From: Certhia americana
Lineage: Eukaryota; Chordata; Aves; Passeriformes; Certhiidae
Assembly: GCA_018697195.1 (NCBI GenBank)
Contig: CM031878.1
Span: 33,744,935 to 33,808,934 of the forward strand
Reading direction: 5' to 3'
DNA: 64,000 bases
Shown here: positions 27,087 through 39,768 of the stretch, one piece after another
Layout: each line of letters opens with the position of its first letter
Numbering within the stretch: position 1 is the first letter of the stretch
Translations under genes and position numbers: made by a program
The notes under the pieces: model-generated
The model's database searches: none
Told to the model about the DNA's origin: nothing
The model's input: only the letters and a program-made list of their open reading frames with translations

Positions 27087-29333
27087 AGTTTCTTTTCTCA
27101 GATATGCCTGCTCTTAAATCCAAGACAGGTATTTTTGTGGAATTTTTTAATGTAGCAGTGCAGAACCATCTGTGGGAAAAAACTCTTTCTTTGGGCTAAA
27201 AGCCCTGATTAAAGACTGGTCACTTGGGTTGCTGATACAAGGACTAGGGTGGACCAAGCTCTAAAGATTCCTTGAGGGACAGTAATTGCAGTGAAGTCTT
27301 TAGAGAAGAAGACAACCCACAGGGAGAAAGAAAGCATATACACAATACTATGAGAAAGCCCCGGGAGCTCATTGGAGATGGAAAGTTTTCAAAATACCAG
27401 TGCTATGGATTTCCATCTCTGTGGCTGAAAAAAACCCATACCATTATGTATTTTTGATTTATTTTATACTTCCTTTTGTGCCTGATCCAAATCCTAGCAG
27501 TGGCTCGGAAGACGAACACATTGATTTACTTGGTAATCCTCTTGCAGAGGCCCAGGAATAAGCTAACCCCATCCACAGCAAGAAAAGTGATGTTTTCCAC
27601 CAATTGCCCTTCATGGAGAAAGCACAGCCCTGGGGTAGCTGGCAGCATGCCAGACCAGAGCGAGGAAGGTATAATTTATACACTGCCATGCAAGCACCAG
27701 CAAAACAGTCTCATGGCAAGAAAAGTGCAGTATTTCAGTCTTAACAAACTCCCAGGAGAGTGGGCAATACACACATACTCAACTAAGTGCCACAACGATA
27801 TGGGCTGAACCTGAATAAGCTAATTTAAGTTAAGAAAAAAAAAAAGGAATGAAGGGAGAATATGAATATTTTCATTGCCTTTTTTTTTCTGTTCACTCAC
27901 TGTGTGTTTACCATAAATTAGACCTGCTGAGAATGTAATGCTGAGCAACCCATATGGCAAATACTCAACTGAGAGATGTGAAAGGAAAATCACTTTTTTA
28001 TTTCTGAATTATATCTAGGCTTTTTATTTAGAAAGTCGTCTTTAATAGCAAATGCTCAGAAGCAATCCAGGTAACACTGTTTGTGTTAGAAAAGATGAGG
28101 TGACATACCTTTTAGACAGCAACAATGTGTTTTCAGAAGAATATGATTCAATATGTGATGAAATAGGACAAAAAAATTACACTTCAATCAGTGTTCAGTT
28201 AAGATTTTTGGTTCTAAAACACAATTAGGTTCTTGGTTGTAAAGTTGTTCAAATTCAAACTCATCCTCAAATCCTTCCTTCAAAGAAACAATCTACAACT
28301 AGTCTTAAGTCCATGGTGTTCTACAATTGTAGAGCTGACCTAATTGTTCCCATTTAAGGTACAAAATCTATTAATCTATTCCAACTTTTTTCCTTACTAG
28401 TCTGTGACAAACACCGATGATGAAAACAAGTATGCACAGAGGGCTGTCATCCGTGAAACCTGAAAAACAATCAAGTTCTGCATATGGAATCCAGGCGCAG
28501 ACTGCTGCCCAGAGCTCTCCAGCAGTCTTGAAGTGGGGAAAATAAAGAAGAATGAACTGAAGATGATTCCTTGTGGACCTTGTTCACTCTTTCTTCCTGT
28601 AAGTCTAGGTCTTCCCTGCTCTTCTCCCCCCCACCCCCCCGTAAAGGCTGAAGAGAGAATCAAGTTTCATAAATTTTCTCAAAAATTTGACTAAGGCAAG
28701 GACAGCAGCTAGACCCAAAGGATAAAATGCAGCTTAGTAACAATGTACCTAGCAGAGACATTTGTCCTCCTGTAGAAAGTGCCAGAACCAGTGACAGATA
28801 CCAACAGATTCATTTAGTTTGTAAAGGCAGCATCCAGGAAAGGAGGGACTTTTTCCAAGGGCTTTAGTTGTTCATGGAAAAAAAAAGGAAGAAAAATTAT
28901 GTGGCAATGAAGATAGATAATTTTTCAGGCTCTCTGTTTTATTTTACTACCAACTCTATAATCCTGTTTGACCTAAGCCACAGAGCAAAGCAGCCTGTTA
29001 ATTCTTTCTCAAAGAACTGAGAGACATGCTCCCAAAGTGTAAAAAGGTTGTATACATCAATTCCCCACAGCTATAATGCAAAATCTGTAATTTTTCATGT
29101 CTGGGGAAGATAAAATAAACAGATGTTCTGTTGTGCTCTGGCATAAACTTTGTGGCCTCAATAGGTTTTTCCTCACCAGCCAAAGTGGTGTGTTTATATT
29201 CTGTTTAGACATAAGAATTCTGGAAGGCATTACAGACACAATGTTGGGCATTAAACCCAACAAGTGCAAGAAATTCTAACACATTGAAAACTACATGATC
29301 ACAGCTGAATAAAGTACCCTATTCTGCTTGCAT

Positions 29334-29338
<5 letters not shown>

Positions 29339-29370
<32 letters not shown>
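29339..29370. repeat. Poly-T tract at gap edge
   Basis: A run of 32 T ends in the assembly gap. The sequence probably broke on this homopolymer. Confidence 0.95.
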
Positions 29371-29770
29371 NNNNNNNNNNNNNNNNNNNNNNNNNNNNNN
29401 NNNNNNNNNNNNNNNNNNNNNNNNNNNNNNNNNNNNNNNNNNNNNNNNNNNNNNNNNNNNNNNNNNNNNNNNNNNNNNNNNNNNNNNNNNNNNNNNNNNN
29501 NNNNNNNNNNNNNNNNNNNNNNNNNNNNNNNNNNNNNNNNNNNNNNNNNNNNNNNNNNNNNNNNNNNNNNNNNNNNNNNNNNNNNNNNNNNNNNNNNNNN
29601 NNNNNNNNNNNNNNNNNNNNNNNNNNNNNNNNNNNNNNNNNNNNNNNNNNNNNNNNNNNNNNNNNNNNNNNNNNNNNNNNNNNNNNNNNNNNNNNNNNNN
29701 NNNNNNNNNNNNNNNNNNNNNNNNNNNNNNNNNNNNNNNNNNNNNNNNNNNNNNNNNNNNNNNNNNNNNN
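29371..29770. other. Assembly gap (400 N)
   Basis: There are exactly 400 N. Frames crossing it are meaningless. Confidence 0.99.
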
Positions 29771-31850
29771 TAACCACAAATCACAAATAAGTAGAAAGTT
29801 ATGAAACTCAAAAATACTGAGATTTATTCTTCTGAAAAAGTAATATAAAAAAAAAAAAAGCAGTCAGGAAAGCATGAAAGGTAGACTTTCCTACTTTTTT
29901 TTTTCTTTTTGTAATTAATAAATTCAGTCTGTACTAAGCAACTTTGGATAATGTTTCATTTCAGAAATGAAGCAATTTCAGGACTAAAAATGGTATGATT
30001 ATGCACAGAATTTCTTATGGAAAAAATAATAAAGGTCTTTATCATGAAAGCAATGCAAGATTACTCTGAGAGAATTTTCATTTTATACTTTAACAAGTCT
30101 ATACAGAAAAAGAAAAAATGGTAAAAAAGTAAAGATGTTGCAGTACTCACAACATACACAGGAGTTCTGAATGTTGTTTTTTCTGTCTCAAAGAGCCTGC
30201 AAGTTAGATCTAATGTGTCCTCATTTAAATATACAAGATATTTAATGTACCCAAACAATTTCGCTATGGAGTTTCAGAAGAGGCTGTATTTTTTGGGGAA
30301 TGCCATTCATGAAGCAGCTTAATGAAACTACATTTGGGTAGAGACACACACATAGAAGGTTTGAATAATTCTGAATTCAGAAGTGGTGACCTTTCTGTGA
30401 AAATCTGTCTCCTACAATGAGAGAAAGGAAAATTACGTTCTTGGGTAGAATTAGTGTCCTTAGGTGATTTGAAAATTTGAAAACTCAAATAAGGGCTGCC
30501 GGCTTTCAACTTGAATTATTTTGTAATTTTTTAAATCCCTGTATCATAAATAAAAAAAGTAAAAACGCATATAAAATTCATTAAATTCTGAAATTTCCTG
30601 TTATACAAACTTCTTGACTTCAAGTCCTGAGTGTGTACCCCATTACAGAGTCAAAAAAAAGGATCTTTCTAAACAAAGACCATATCTGTATCATAAACAC
30701 CTTTCAGATCAGACCTTGATCTGCCTAATTCAAAATTCAAAAATGTTCCTACATCCTAAAATATCCAATAGTTTCAGGACTGGGCTTCTGATATGTAGTA
30801 GAAGGTATAAAATTTAGTGGTGTATGATAAAAACATAGGCTATAGTAATGTTTACAAGTGTTAAAGCATTCCTTTACACTAGAGTTCAGAAGATGTTTTA
30901 GGACATGCTTTGCCAAATGGAACAAAAGTAGTATGTCAAGACACATCCGACAAACTTCATGGGATTTCTGCATCAAAATATCACTATTCTAAATAATGCT
31001 ATGTGATTTTAAAAGTGTAGGAATTTAAAAATTTTTAAATTAAAAGCACAAAAGCAGTCAGCAGAGTATTTGTTAAGAAATACACTGTATCTCTCTTCAC
31101 ATCCTGTCAACAGAATTGCTGGCTTCTGCAGTATTGTAACACTAACACCAGCAAACTCAAAATGTCTTTTTACTCACAGCTAGAGTTATACTGTAACATT
31201 GGATCAAAAGTTCAACATTTTAATTAATTTGTTTCCCCCTCAAAGCAAAGAAAAACCAAAAACTAAATAGCAGAAAATAAAATTTCTGTAATAGTCCTAT
31301 TGTCATTCCTAACTATTATCAGTTCTTATATTCTTATGCATTACAGCCAGATCTTAAAATGTTAAATGTTCACTCTAGGTTTTGCACTGATTTTTTTTTT
31401 AAAAGTGCATTAAATTTCATAGAAACAACTCTTTATGCTGAACATTTCTCAAAACAGCACCTCCCGCTGTCAATGTCTATGCCCCATAAGCAGCTAAGCT
31501 GAGTGATACTGACAAGAACCAGAAGAGTATACAAATGATAAATTAGTCAGCTTTGTAGAAGTCAGAAATACAGGCCAATAATGATATGGTAGATTATGGC
31601 ATTTTAGTTAGCTGAAAGATAGTGCATATTTTACAGCTGAATTTCATAAAGAGATTACCTTAATTTCTTTAAACACATTTCATAAATGATATAAAAGGAA
31701 ACAGTTTATCTTTTTGAACAATCTTGTGAGCACAAGCACATTTTTACTGTAGTGTTAGTAGACTGTTTATGCTCATTCCTTTAATAATTTTCACAGTAAT
31801 TTTACTTTGTTTATTAACTTCTGAACCAAGACTGAACTAAACCATTAAAG

Positions 31851-31917
31851 GCTATCATAAATGATAGCTTGGACCGAATTAGACCAGATGTCATGGTAAT
31901 TATAACCAATGACATCT
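31851..31917. repeat. Two adjacent small inverted repeats
   Basis: GCTATCAT at 31851-31858 pairs perfectly with 31861-31868. AGATGTCATGGT at 31886-31897 pairs with 31905-31917 with one bulged base. Both are short and may be chance in A+T-rich DNA. Confidence 0.6.
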
Positions 31918-32399
31918 ATCCAATTTATTCATATCCAAAATAAAAATGAAATCCTAAAAACATACCACTGCACACCTGATACCACTGTTTGCCTTGCATT
32001 GTTTACCTTACTAAGTGATACTGCAAGTACAAAAAATTCTGATGCTTCTGGCTTACTATCTGTTATGACACTACTATAGAATAAAATAATCAAATATATC
32101 TTGCAAAAATGATTGTTAAATAAATCAGTACATGCTGAGTTGTGAAGATTTGTAAATATAATGGTCTTAGCCTGTTTTACAAGTTCACATTTTTCTCAAA
32201 TCTCTAGAATCCATAGTAACATCCTACATGACTTCATGCAGAAGCATCTCATTTGAGTGGGGGGGCTAACTCCTATCACCCCCACATCATCTTCTGAAAT
32301 GAATCTGATATGAAAACTAAGCAATCCTGCTAATCACTGTAATAAATGTCATTTTTGCTGCCATTTGATTTCACATACTTAATTAGGAAGCACTCTTTT

Positions 32400-34950
32400 G
32401 AATCCTAGGATCACAGCTTAGAAGAGATCTCAAGGATGACCTAGTCCAAACTTTTTTGACAAAAGCACTCTAGACAAGGTGGTCCAGCACCCTGCCTAAA
32501 TGAACCTTAAAGTACCTAATGTTGAGGAAGTCGCCACTTCTCTGGGGATTATTCCAATGACTGATCATTATAACTGTGAAAAATTTTCTTCTTGTGCCTA
32601 ATCAGAATCTCCCCAGAAGTAACTTCTATGCATTATGCTTCATTTTTTCCATGTGACTCCTTGTAAAAAAGTCTCCATCGTTTTTGTAGACACTCTTCAA
32701 ATACTAGAACCTGGTGTTAAGGTTCTAAGCCTTCTTTCCTCATATGTCAGGCTTCCTAGCCCTTCAATCGTCTCTGTGGCCCTCTCTTCTTTCCACCCTC
32801 TACAGCCTGTCACATCTTTTTTGTATGGTGAGGACCAAACCTGACAACAGTATTCCAGCTGTCGCCTGACAGATGCTGACAAGAACAGGATAATCTCTGC
32901 TGATGATGCCTTTGTTGATGCAGCCCAAGATCTCACTGGCCTCCTTTGCTCCAGCAGCACACTGCTCACTCATACTGAGCTTGTGGCTTACTGGGACTCC
33001 CTGGTCCCCTCATACAGAGCTGCTCCCAGCCTGTGCTTCACTCCTGGATTTGTTTTCCCAGGTGTAAAACCTTACACTTGTCCTTGCTGAACTTCATAAG
33101 GTTCTTCTTTGTCCACTCTTCCAGCCTACACAGGTTTTCCTGCAGTGTGGCTCTCCCAAAGTACTCACTCGATCCTTGAGTGATGGTAAGTGCTCTGGAT
33201 GACCACTTATGAAGACACAAAACAGCCTTGGGCCCAAGACCAGTCCCTGGGGACCTCATTTGTCCCAGGCTGCCAGCTGGAAAAGCAGACATTTATCCCT
33301 ACTCTGGGTGCTGCCTGTGGGCCAGTTCCCCACCCACTGCACAAGCAGCTTGTCCAGTTACACAGCAGCTTCACCAAGAGGCTGTGGGAGATTCCAGAGA
33401 AAACCTTGGAGATGTACAGGCAAACAACATCCATGGCTTGCCCCACATCAACAAAGCAGGTTACTTTGCCATAGAAGGCAATCAGGTCTGTCAAGCACAA
33501 TCTGGCCTTGGTGAACCCATGCTGGCTTTTCCCAATCACCAGGTTCATCTGACTTGCAATGAATCCTCCCAGAAGGGTTTGTGTCATAACTTTTTCAGTA
33601 CCTATAATTTCCTGGGTCCTCTTTTGAGCCTTCTTGTGGATGGAGGTGACATTATCCTTCTCCTGATCTCCACAACTTCTCAACGGTTATGGAGAACAGC
33701 CTCACAATGACACCAGAGAGCTCTCCAATACCCTTCAGTGGATACTCTAAGGTCCTATAGATTTGCAGAAGCAAAGTTCCTGTAATAGCCCAAACAGCAA
33801 TTTTTCCTTCACTGACAGTGAATCTGTTTGCATCAACACAGTTTTGTTTTCAGCGTCTGGGGCCCAGCTGTGCTGGTGACAACAGAGGTCAAGGAAGTGT
33901 TGAGAACTTCTGCCTTTTCAGTGCTGTTGGTGACTAATTCACCTCTCCCATTTAACACTGGGCCAATAGTTTATGTTTGTTGTTTATATAATCAAAGACC
34001 CCTTTCTTGTAGTTTCTGACAGGTCTTGCAAATTTCAATTCAAGCTGAGTCTGCTTTTCTAACAGCATTTCATGCCCTGGCAATGTTCTCACGGTTCTTT
34101 TCCATCTCTGGTGTGCTTCTCTTTCGGTCGTGAACAGACTCAGAAGCTCAAGTTAAACCACGAGGGTCTCATGTTCCACTTACTTGCTTTCCCTTTGAAG
34201 AGGATGAACTGGTTTGGTGCTTTCATGAGAGCAATCTTGGAAAACTCACAGCAGTCGTTAGCTCCTTTATCTCCATGGAAGTTACACTTTCAACTGAGCT
34301 CTGAGCAAGCTGAAGCTTTCTAAAATCTAAAACCTCTTCCTTATTACTAACCTTCAGAGTGCACAGCCAGACCCCAAAGTCCACAATATTGCTTTAAAAG
34401 GGAGATGACCCTTTTAACCTTGACCCAGAGGCATTTGATAGGGCTTCTATAGTCACTGTAGTTGACTTCTACATATCTGAGGTTCTTCTTAACTTAAAGT
34501 GCAAGTCCCCTCTTTGTCCCTGACTCTCTTTACAAAACAGCACTACAGCCATCCATTATGTTTCTCCAGTCACAGGAGTTGTCCTATCATGTTTCAGTTA
34601 CTCCCTTGAAACACTAGCTTTTCTGACTGGGTGTCCAGTTCCAAGTGTTTATTCTCCAGGTTCTGCACATACATATAAATACATGTGAGGTGCCAGGTCT
34701 TATTCTTATCTTGGGAGGCAGCAAAGGAACAGTTGTCCCTGCTCTAATTGGCCTGGCTTATTTCCCAGTTGGCTGCAATGGCAACCACTTAAAACCACCA
34801 CTTAAATGGTTCTCCCTACCAGATTCCTTTTGTATCTTTAGACAGAACTCACTACAGAGAATTCAGTTTGCCTGTCTCACCTCTCCACACCTTGGACTGT
34901 ATTCATTACTGCTGGGGCACTTTGGCTGACCTGAGGCTGTCTTGACTGGA
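32400..34950 (-). mobile_element. CR1-type LINE, degenerate, with endonuclease and RT sections, minus strand
   Basis: The 3' end is at about 32400 (minus-strand tail with AGATCTCTTCTAAGC-like text). Reading leftward on the minus strand from about 34700, there is an endonuclease-like E-T-x-x-D-N-S-C-D-W region (about 34560-34600). A W-V-K-V-K-type stretch follows (about 34430). The linker Y-K-K-G-V-F-D-Y-I-N-N-K lies near 34000. The reverse transcriptase block S-Q-H-G-F-T-K-A-R-L-C-L-T-D-L-I-A-F-Y is at about 33480-33530, within a 158-codon frame at 33207-33683. Numerous frameshifts and stops show the element is dead. The 5' limit is uncertain, between about 34720 and 34950. It is the longest ORF2 relic here. 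Confidence 0.82.
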
Positions 34951-36166
34951 CATCTACTGTCCTCCAGAAGACGGCAGTCTGGTGTTTAAGCATGAGTAAG
35001 GTATTTACATTAATTCACATGTAGCTGCATTACTCAGTCATATGAGGGTATGACTTTAGCCTCTTAATACTTCTGAAAAAGCAAATGAAAGTAGGTTTAA
35101 GCTTTATATACTATATATGTTATAAATTTTCCTAAGGCAGATATCACACACTGACATTTTAAGACCTTAATTAAGGTTGATGTATTTACAAATAGTATGT
35201 TTTCAACTCTCAGAAATGATGTATTTAATGTTTTATTTTTAAACACAATTAAAAAATAATATATAAATATATACATACTGCAAATGTAATACAGATAACA
35301 AATTCATTTAAGCCCATTTATGCACATTAGTGACACACCATGTGGCAGAAAGACTAGGACTACAAGAAGACCCCGTGGCGATTTATTTTATATTAAATCC
35401 CTAATGGCCTCTTCTCATCTTTGCAAAAATATGCACAAAAGTCCAGACTATGCAGCCATTGAAATGAATGGTTATTTATTTGCTAAACGAGAACCCTATG
35501 TTTAATGTTCCTTAGACATAAGGTAGTCTGCCAAAGTCGCATTCCTACAGCTCTATACATCATTTATTTTACATACCCTAACTTCTCACAACAGGCATCA
35601 GAAAAATACTTTTGAACCGCATTGCTATTGTAAGTTGCTGAGAATTTTGTTTCAAATTCCATTACTGGAAGATTAAATGTTAACATGTTTACTTGGGGTT
35701 TGCGTCTTGTTTTGTTTTTTGCATTAAAATCAAATTCATGGACCAATCTGCCATTTAAAATACGTTTATATTTATAGTGAGAGAAAAAAAGTTGCCAAAT
35801 GTACTATATATATATACATAATCATTACAGACAGAAAACAGAAGCTCAAATGTTCAAAGACACACGTTGTAATCTCACTTATTTGGGTGTAATGGTCTAC
35901 CTAGCACTTCCTTGACATGCCTCAGCTAAGACAGAGGTTCTTGATTTGCTCTACAGAAGTATTAAAAACATCACTTTTCAAAATGCAGAAATAAAATTGT
36001 CCAAATTAGTGAAACAATGGCATTTCCTACTAATGCTACAAAATAGCTTTAAAATGAAATTTTATCTCCAAGATAGGACTATTTTTTCATAGGAAGGTGA
36101 TAAACTGTGTGCACAAACACTTCTATTAAATTACTGTTACTTACACAATAAAGCACTACACTTAAA

Positions 36167-36650
36167 TTACTGTTGCTGGAACTGCCACTGTAAGTCGCTC
36201 TGAGGCACAAAGCCACAAAGGCGAAAATTCTTACAAGAGACAGAGCTTCCTATTGGTACCATCTCCAACCCACTCAGATTATGGAGGCTATCTAAGGACA
36301 GTCAAACTTCCCATGGCAGTACGAACTTGCAGGTTACTTTCTTGAGAAAACATTGGTGACACCAGCCTCCACTGAGGCTCTGACATTTTCTCTAAGCCTT
36401 TGGAAATGACATAATTTCTACAGAAGTGGGATTCAACATCTACAATCTGGAAATTGTCTTTATGAAGTATGCGGATGCCATGACCAGAGGCATGAACCTC
36501 AACAGATCTTCAGAACACACTCCCTTGTCAGTCACAGTCAGTAGCAGACAATCATAGAACTTGTTTTTAACTGACTGACCTGCTTCCTCAGATGGTAATT
36601 GGTTTTCTATATTTGTAAGTTCTCTGAATAGTTAGAATAAATTTTCATGA
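36167..36650 (-). pseudogene. Possible broken coding remnant, unidentified
   Basis: On the minus strand three successive open stretches in shifted frames have protein-like composition. About 36628-36505 includes L-F-R-E-L-T-N-I-E-N-Q-L-P-S-E-E and F-Y-D-C-L-L-L-T-V. Positions 36509-36291 (73 codons) include H-G-I-R-I-L-H-K-D-N-F and W-R-L-V-S-P-M-F. About 36305-36167 includes L-D-S-L-H-N-L-S-G-L and ends at a stop. I do not recognise the family. The stretch is more G+C-rich than its surroundings and begins just past the 3' end of the CR1 fragment at 36668-36945. It could be a decayed retrocopy, an old element gene or coincidence. Confidence 0.33.
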
Positions 36651-36667
36651 GCCAATGGAAAAAAGAC

Positions 36668-36945
36668 CTAGTCACATAATCACAAGGTTGGAAGAGATCT
36701 CCAAGATCAAGTCCAACCCATGCCCTAACACCTCAACTAAACCATGGTACCGAGTGCCATACCTAGTCTTTTTTTAAACACATCCATGGATGGTGACTCC
36801 ACCACCTCCCCGGGCAGACAATTCCTGTACTTTATTATTCTTTCTGTGAAAAACTTTTTCCTGATATCCAACCTATATTTCCCTTGGCACAGCTTTAGCC
36901 TGTGTCCTCTCCTTCTGTCAGTTACTGCCAGTAGTCCAAAAAGCA
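36668..36945 (-). mobile_element. CR1 LINE 3' fragment, minus strand
   Basis: A short minus-strand frame includes R-R-G-H-R-L-K-L-C-Q-G-K-Y-R-L-D-I-R-K-K-F-F and V-F-K-K-R-L, the CR1 ORF2 C-terminus. It runs into a tail with TTGGAGATCTCTTCCAACC at about 36685-36710. It is truncated to about 280 bp. Confidence 0.92.
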
Positions 36946-39673
36946 TATTATTAATCTATATTATAATGAGCCATTTCAACTGAACTGAACATTGCTGAAA
37001 CCTGGATTGCTCTCCCAGTGCACTACACTTAAAAAAGCAGAGAACAGTGTTCACTTTACAACAGAAATATTCATTTCTCAGGAAAAAAATTACTTTCCCA
37101 GAAAGTCACATTGAGAAGACATTTCTCATTTCCAAGAGAATTCCAGCAGAGAAGCAGCGAAAGATACTTTAAGGGTATATCAAAATGTAACAGAAATTAA
37201 CAACAACACATGCATCCAATTTTGCTGCAACATCTTATGAATAATCATAATTCTGACTTGGAGAAACTTTCCATCAAGGGCCACAAAAATAACTGTGATC
37301 TGGGCAGTGTCATTTTATTTTGTCCTTCTCTTCAAAATTAAAATGGTTATGTATGTAAAATTCAAGAAGCCAGTAAAATTCTCAGACAGCCACTCACTGG
37401 TGACACAGTGATTTCATTATTACATTAAAGCTAACAGCTTTAATGCCACCTAACTCCAGAAGGCCAGATCCACAGGTGGTTATCTCAAAAAATGCAAAGC
37501 TGCATACAGACTCCTAGAGAAACCTAAACAAAATGACTGCCCCATAGAGAGCACTTCAGTGGAAGATACTTCTGCATATTTGTTGATTATTAAGAAAAAA
37601 AGCAACATGATATTTCTGAAGAAGCGAAAACACACACAACTAGAGATTCAACACCTGTTGCCAAGCCTGTTCTTCACGTTTCCTAAATATTTGATCAGGT
37701 AACGTCTATAGAGCACTTTGAGGATGAATAACAAACTACCATTATTATTGCTGAGAAAATCATTAATTCATTAAAGTTTGTGTATTCTGAGTTCATAAAA
37801 GAATTCTATACTGAACAGACAGGTCTGGACAGTTTTGTCATTGATCTTCTTAAATGTATTGTGCTTCTGACACTGGGTGAAGTAACTTGTGACTCCTATC
37901 TCTAATAAAACTGAGTAAAAAACCATCTTCTGCTCGCCAAGCACCAAAAATGAGGGTGTTCAGGAAACATTTCAACAAAGAGCAGTAATGCAGCAAATGC
38001 AAAACTCAACTCCATCCCAATAACTTTGCAAACAACATACCTAGGAAAAAAACCCGCAGTTATACCCCTGAAAAGTTAGTCCTTTCTGGCACAAACTATT
38101 CACAACAGAACAACAGCAAAAAGCAGAGGACTTCCAGAGTCTGGAAGTAAAAAACATCTAACATCAGTAAAATCTGTTTGTTCTTATAGGCAAACAGATC
38201 TCCCTGCCATCCACAATGACCACCAACTACGTAAGAAAAAAAATTATGAAACATTTACTGTTTGACCACCAGATCTTAACCCTTCTTGGCCAAGGCAGAG
38301 TCAGCATCACATGGTACACTTCTAACTGAAAAAAGGTTGAAAATTTGCCTGCTTTGAGAACTAGTAACACCTACTCTTGACTAAGTCAAATTGTGAGATA
38401 CAGCCAAAAGAAAGACAAATTCTGAGTTACAATTAACGAGCATATAAAGTTGCAAAGACAAGATCAGACAGATTTACCTGGAGCTTAGACCAGTGGAGCA
38501 CAGGTCTGTATTACACATAATTATTAAACATGATTTAATGCAAAATAAACAAAAAGAAAATGTAATGCTAAAGCTAGCTCCTAATTAGACTCTGTGCACT
38601 GTTAACTGAAACTGACAGAGTAAAAGAGAAAGATTTAAAACAAAACAAGATGAGGATTTTAATAAAAACTTTATAAAATCCCATATTCTCTTTTGAGGAT
38701 TTATTTTACAAATCTCTTTCCCCATTCCCCTTCCATCCAGCCTTTACTGTAATTTTTTAGGATCAAATAATGGTTCATAAAGCAATGCTGTTTTGGTGGT
38801 AAAGACTGTTGAATATTGAAATAACTAATTGAAAATTAATAGATTCAACTTCTTTTCTTGAAGCTTTGCTACCCAATTTGCTTTGTATATTCTAGTATGC
38901 AAGCAGAAATCTAGGGATAATTATTAACTGGATTGTAACAAAAACTTCAACCACAGAGGCATCTTATTTTTTCTAAAATGCACCACAAGACACATATTGT
39001 AAGAAATCTCTCAGGACATACAAAGCAAGAACTATTTGAGAGTTGGTTTTTTTATTAAACTTTTGACATTAAAAAAAAGTTTAGATTTAGTGCAAAAGTA
39101 GATGAAAAATTCTTCTACATTTCAAATATTTTTGTATAGGTGACTTTCATGCAAATGAAGAGACTGAAAATTACAAATATATACTATATAGAGATGTTTT
39201 TGTTATTGGTATTTTCTTCAGACCACTTAGGTTTTATTACTAATCAATATGCTAGTATGCAAACTTCAATCAGAAATTATAGTGTCATGTCATATTTGTT
39301 CAGTGATCTAATCATTCATATTTTTAAAATAATATTTTTACATAATATCCAGCAACACGTAACTCTCCTTCAGATCAAGGTAGAAAGTTCACATCTTCAA
39401 TTCACCTAAAGGTTTCAATTTGTTTATGCCATTGTTTTTAACACATCATGTTACAATCTAAAGGGAGGGAATAATCATAATATTGCAGTAATGTCACATA
39501 ACAAATAGCTACTACTTCTCTCAAAGTTAATTAAAAAACTGAAAATTCTGCTCATATTGAAAAGTTTTTAAGAGTTATTATATTTAAAAGTTATTAAGAA
39601 AATGACTTGTTCACAATCCGTTTTATCTCCATATGCAAAAAGCTGTTAAACATGTTTTTAAGTTTCATCTCAC

Positions 39674-39768
39674 CTCCAGTGTCACGTACACAGTACTAAT
39701 CGCTACTTTGATTTCTCCATCTGAAATCTCCTTGAGATCCTTGAGCATAACCTCCTCAATATTCACAC
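39674..39768 (-). CDS. PRUNE2: PRUNE2 coding exon 6 (residues about 221-252)
   Basis: This short 95-bp exon was found by reading the minus strand for the expected continuation. After a TTCTTAAACAG acceptor, two bases close the split glycine. The exon then reads V-N-I-E-E-V-M-L-K-D-L-K-E, S-D-G-E-I-K-V-A-I-S-T-V-Y and T-L-E, ending in phase 0 before a GTGAGA donor. M-L-K-D-L-K and I-K-V-A-I-S-T are conserved in the DHHA2 lobe of prune proteins. The exon is followed by the largest intron in the window. Confidence 0.92.

Larger units (their letters stand above)
174..39673 (-). other. PRUNE2 intron 6 (39.5 kb)
   Basis: This is a GT-AG intron (donor GTGAGA, acceptor GTTTTTCAG) made of A+T-rich DNA. 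It holds five CR1/LINE copies, two solo LTRs, one 400-N gap, an (AC)n microsatellite, several hairpins and a broken coding-like stretch, each listed separately. Between those, I see only unique-looking intronic DNA with short A/T runs at 2840-3090, 3141-7800, 7863-17030, 18815-25485, 27087-29338, 29771-32395 and 34955-36160, plus 36950-39673. Scattered 60-130-codon frames there have no family resemblance and no codon-like texture. Confidence 0.85.

Noticed and set aside
29291..29811. Long frames made mostly of unknown residues with lysine or phenylalanine runs
   Set aside because: They cross the N gap and the poly-T tract. The same applies at 40983-41327.
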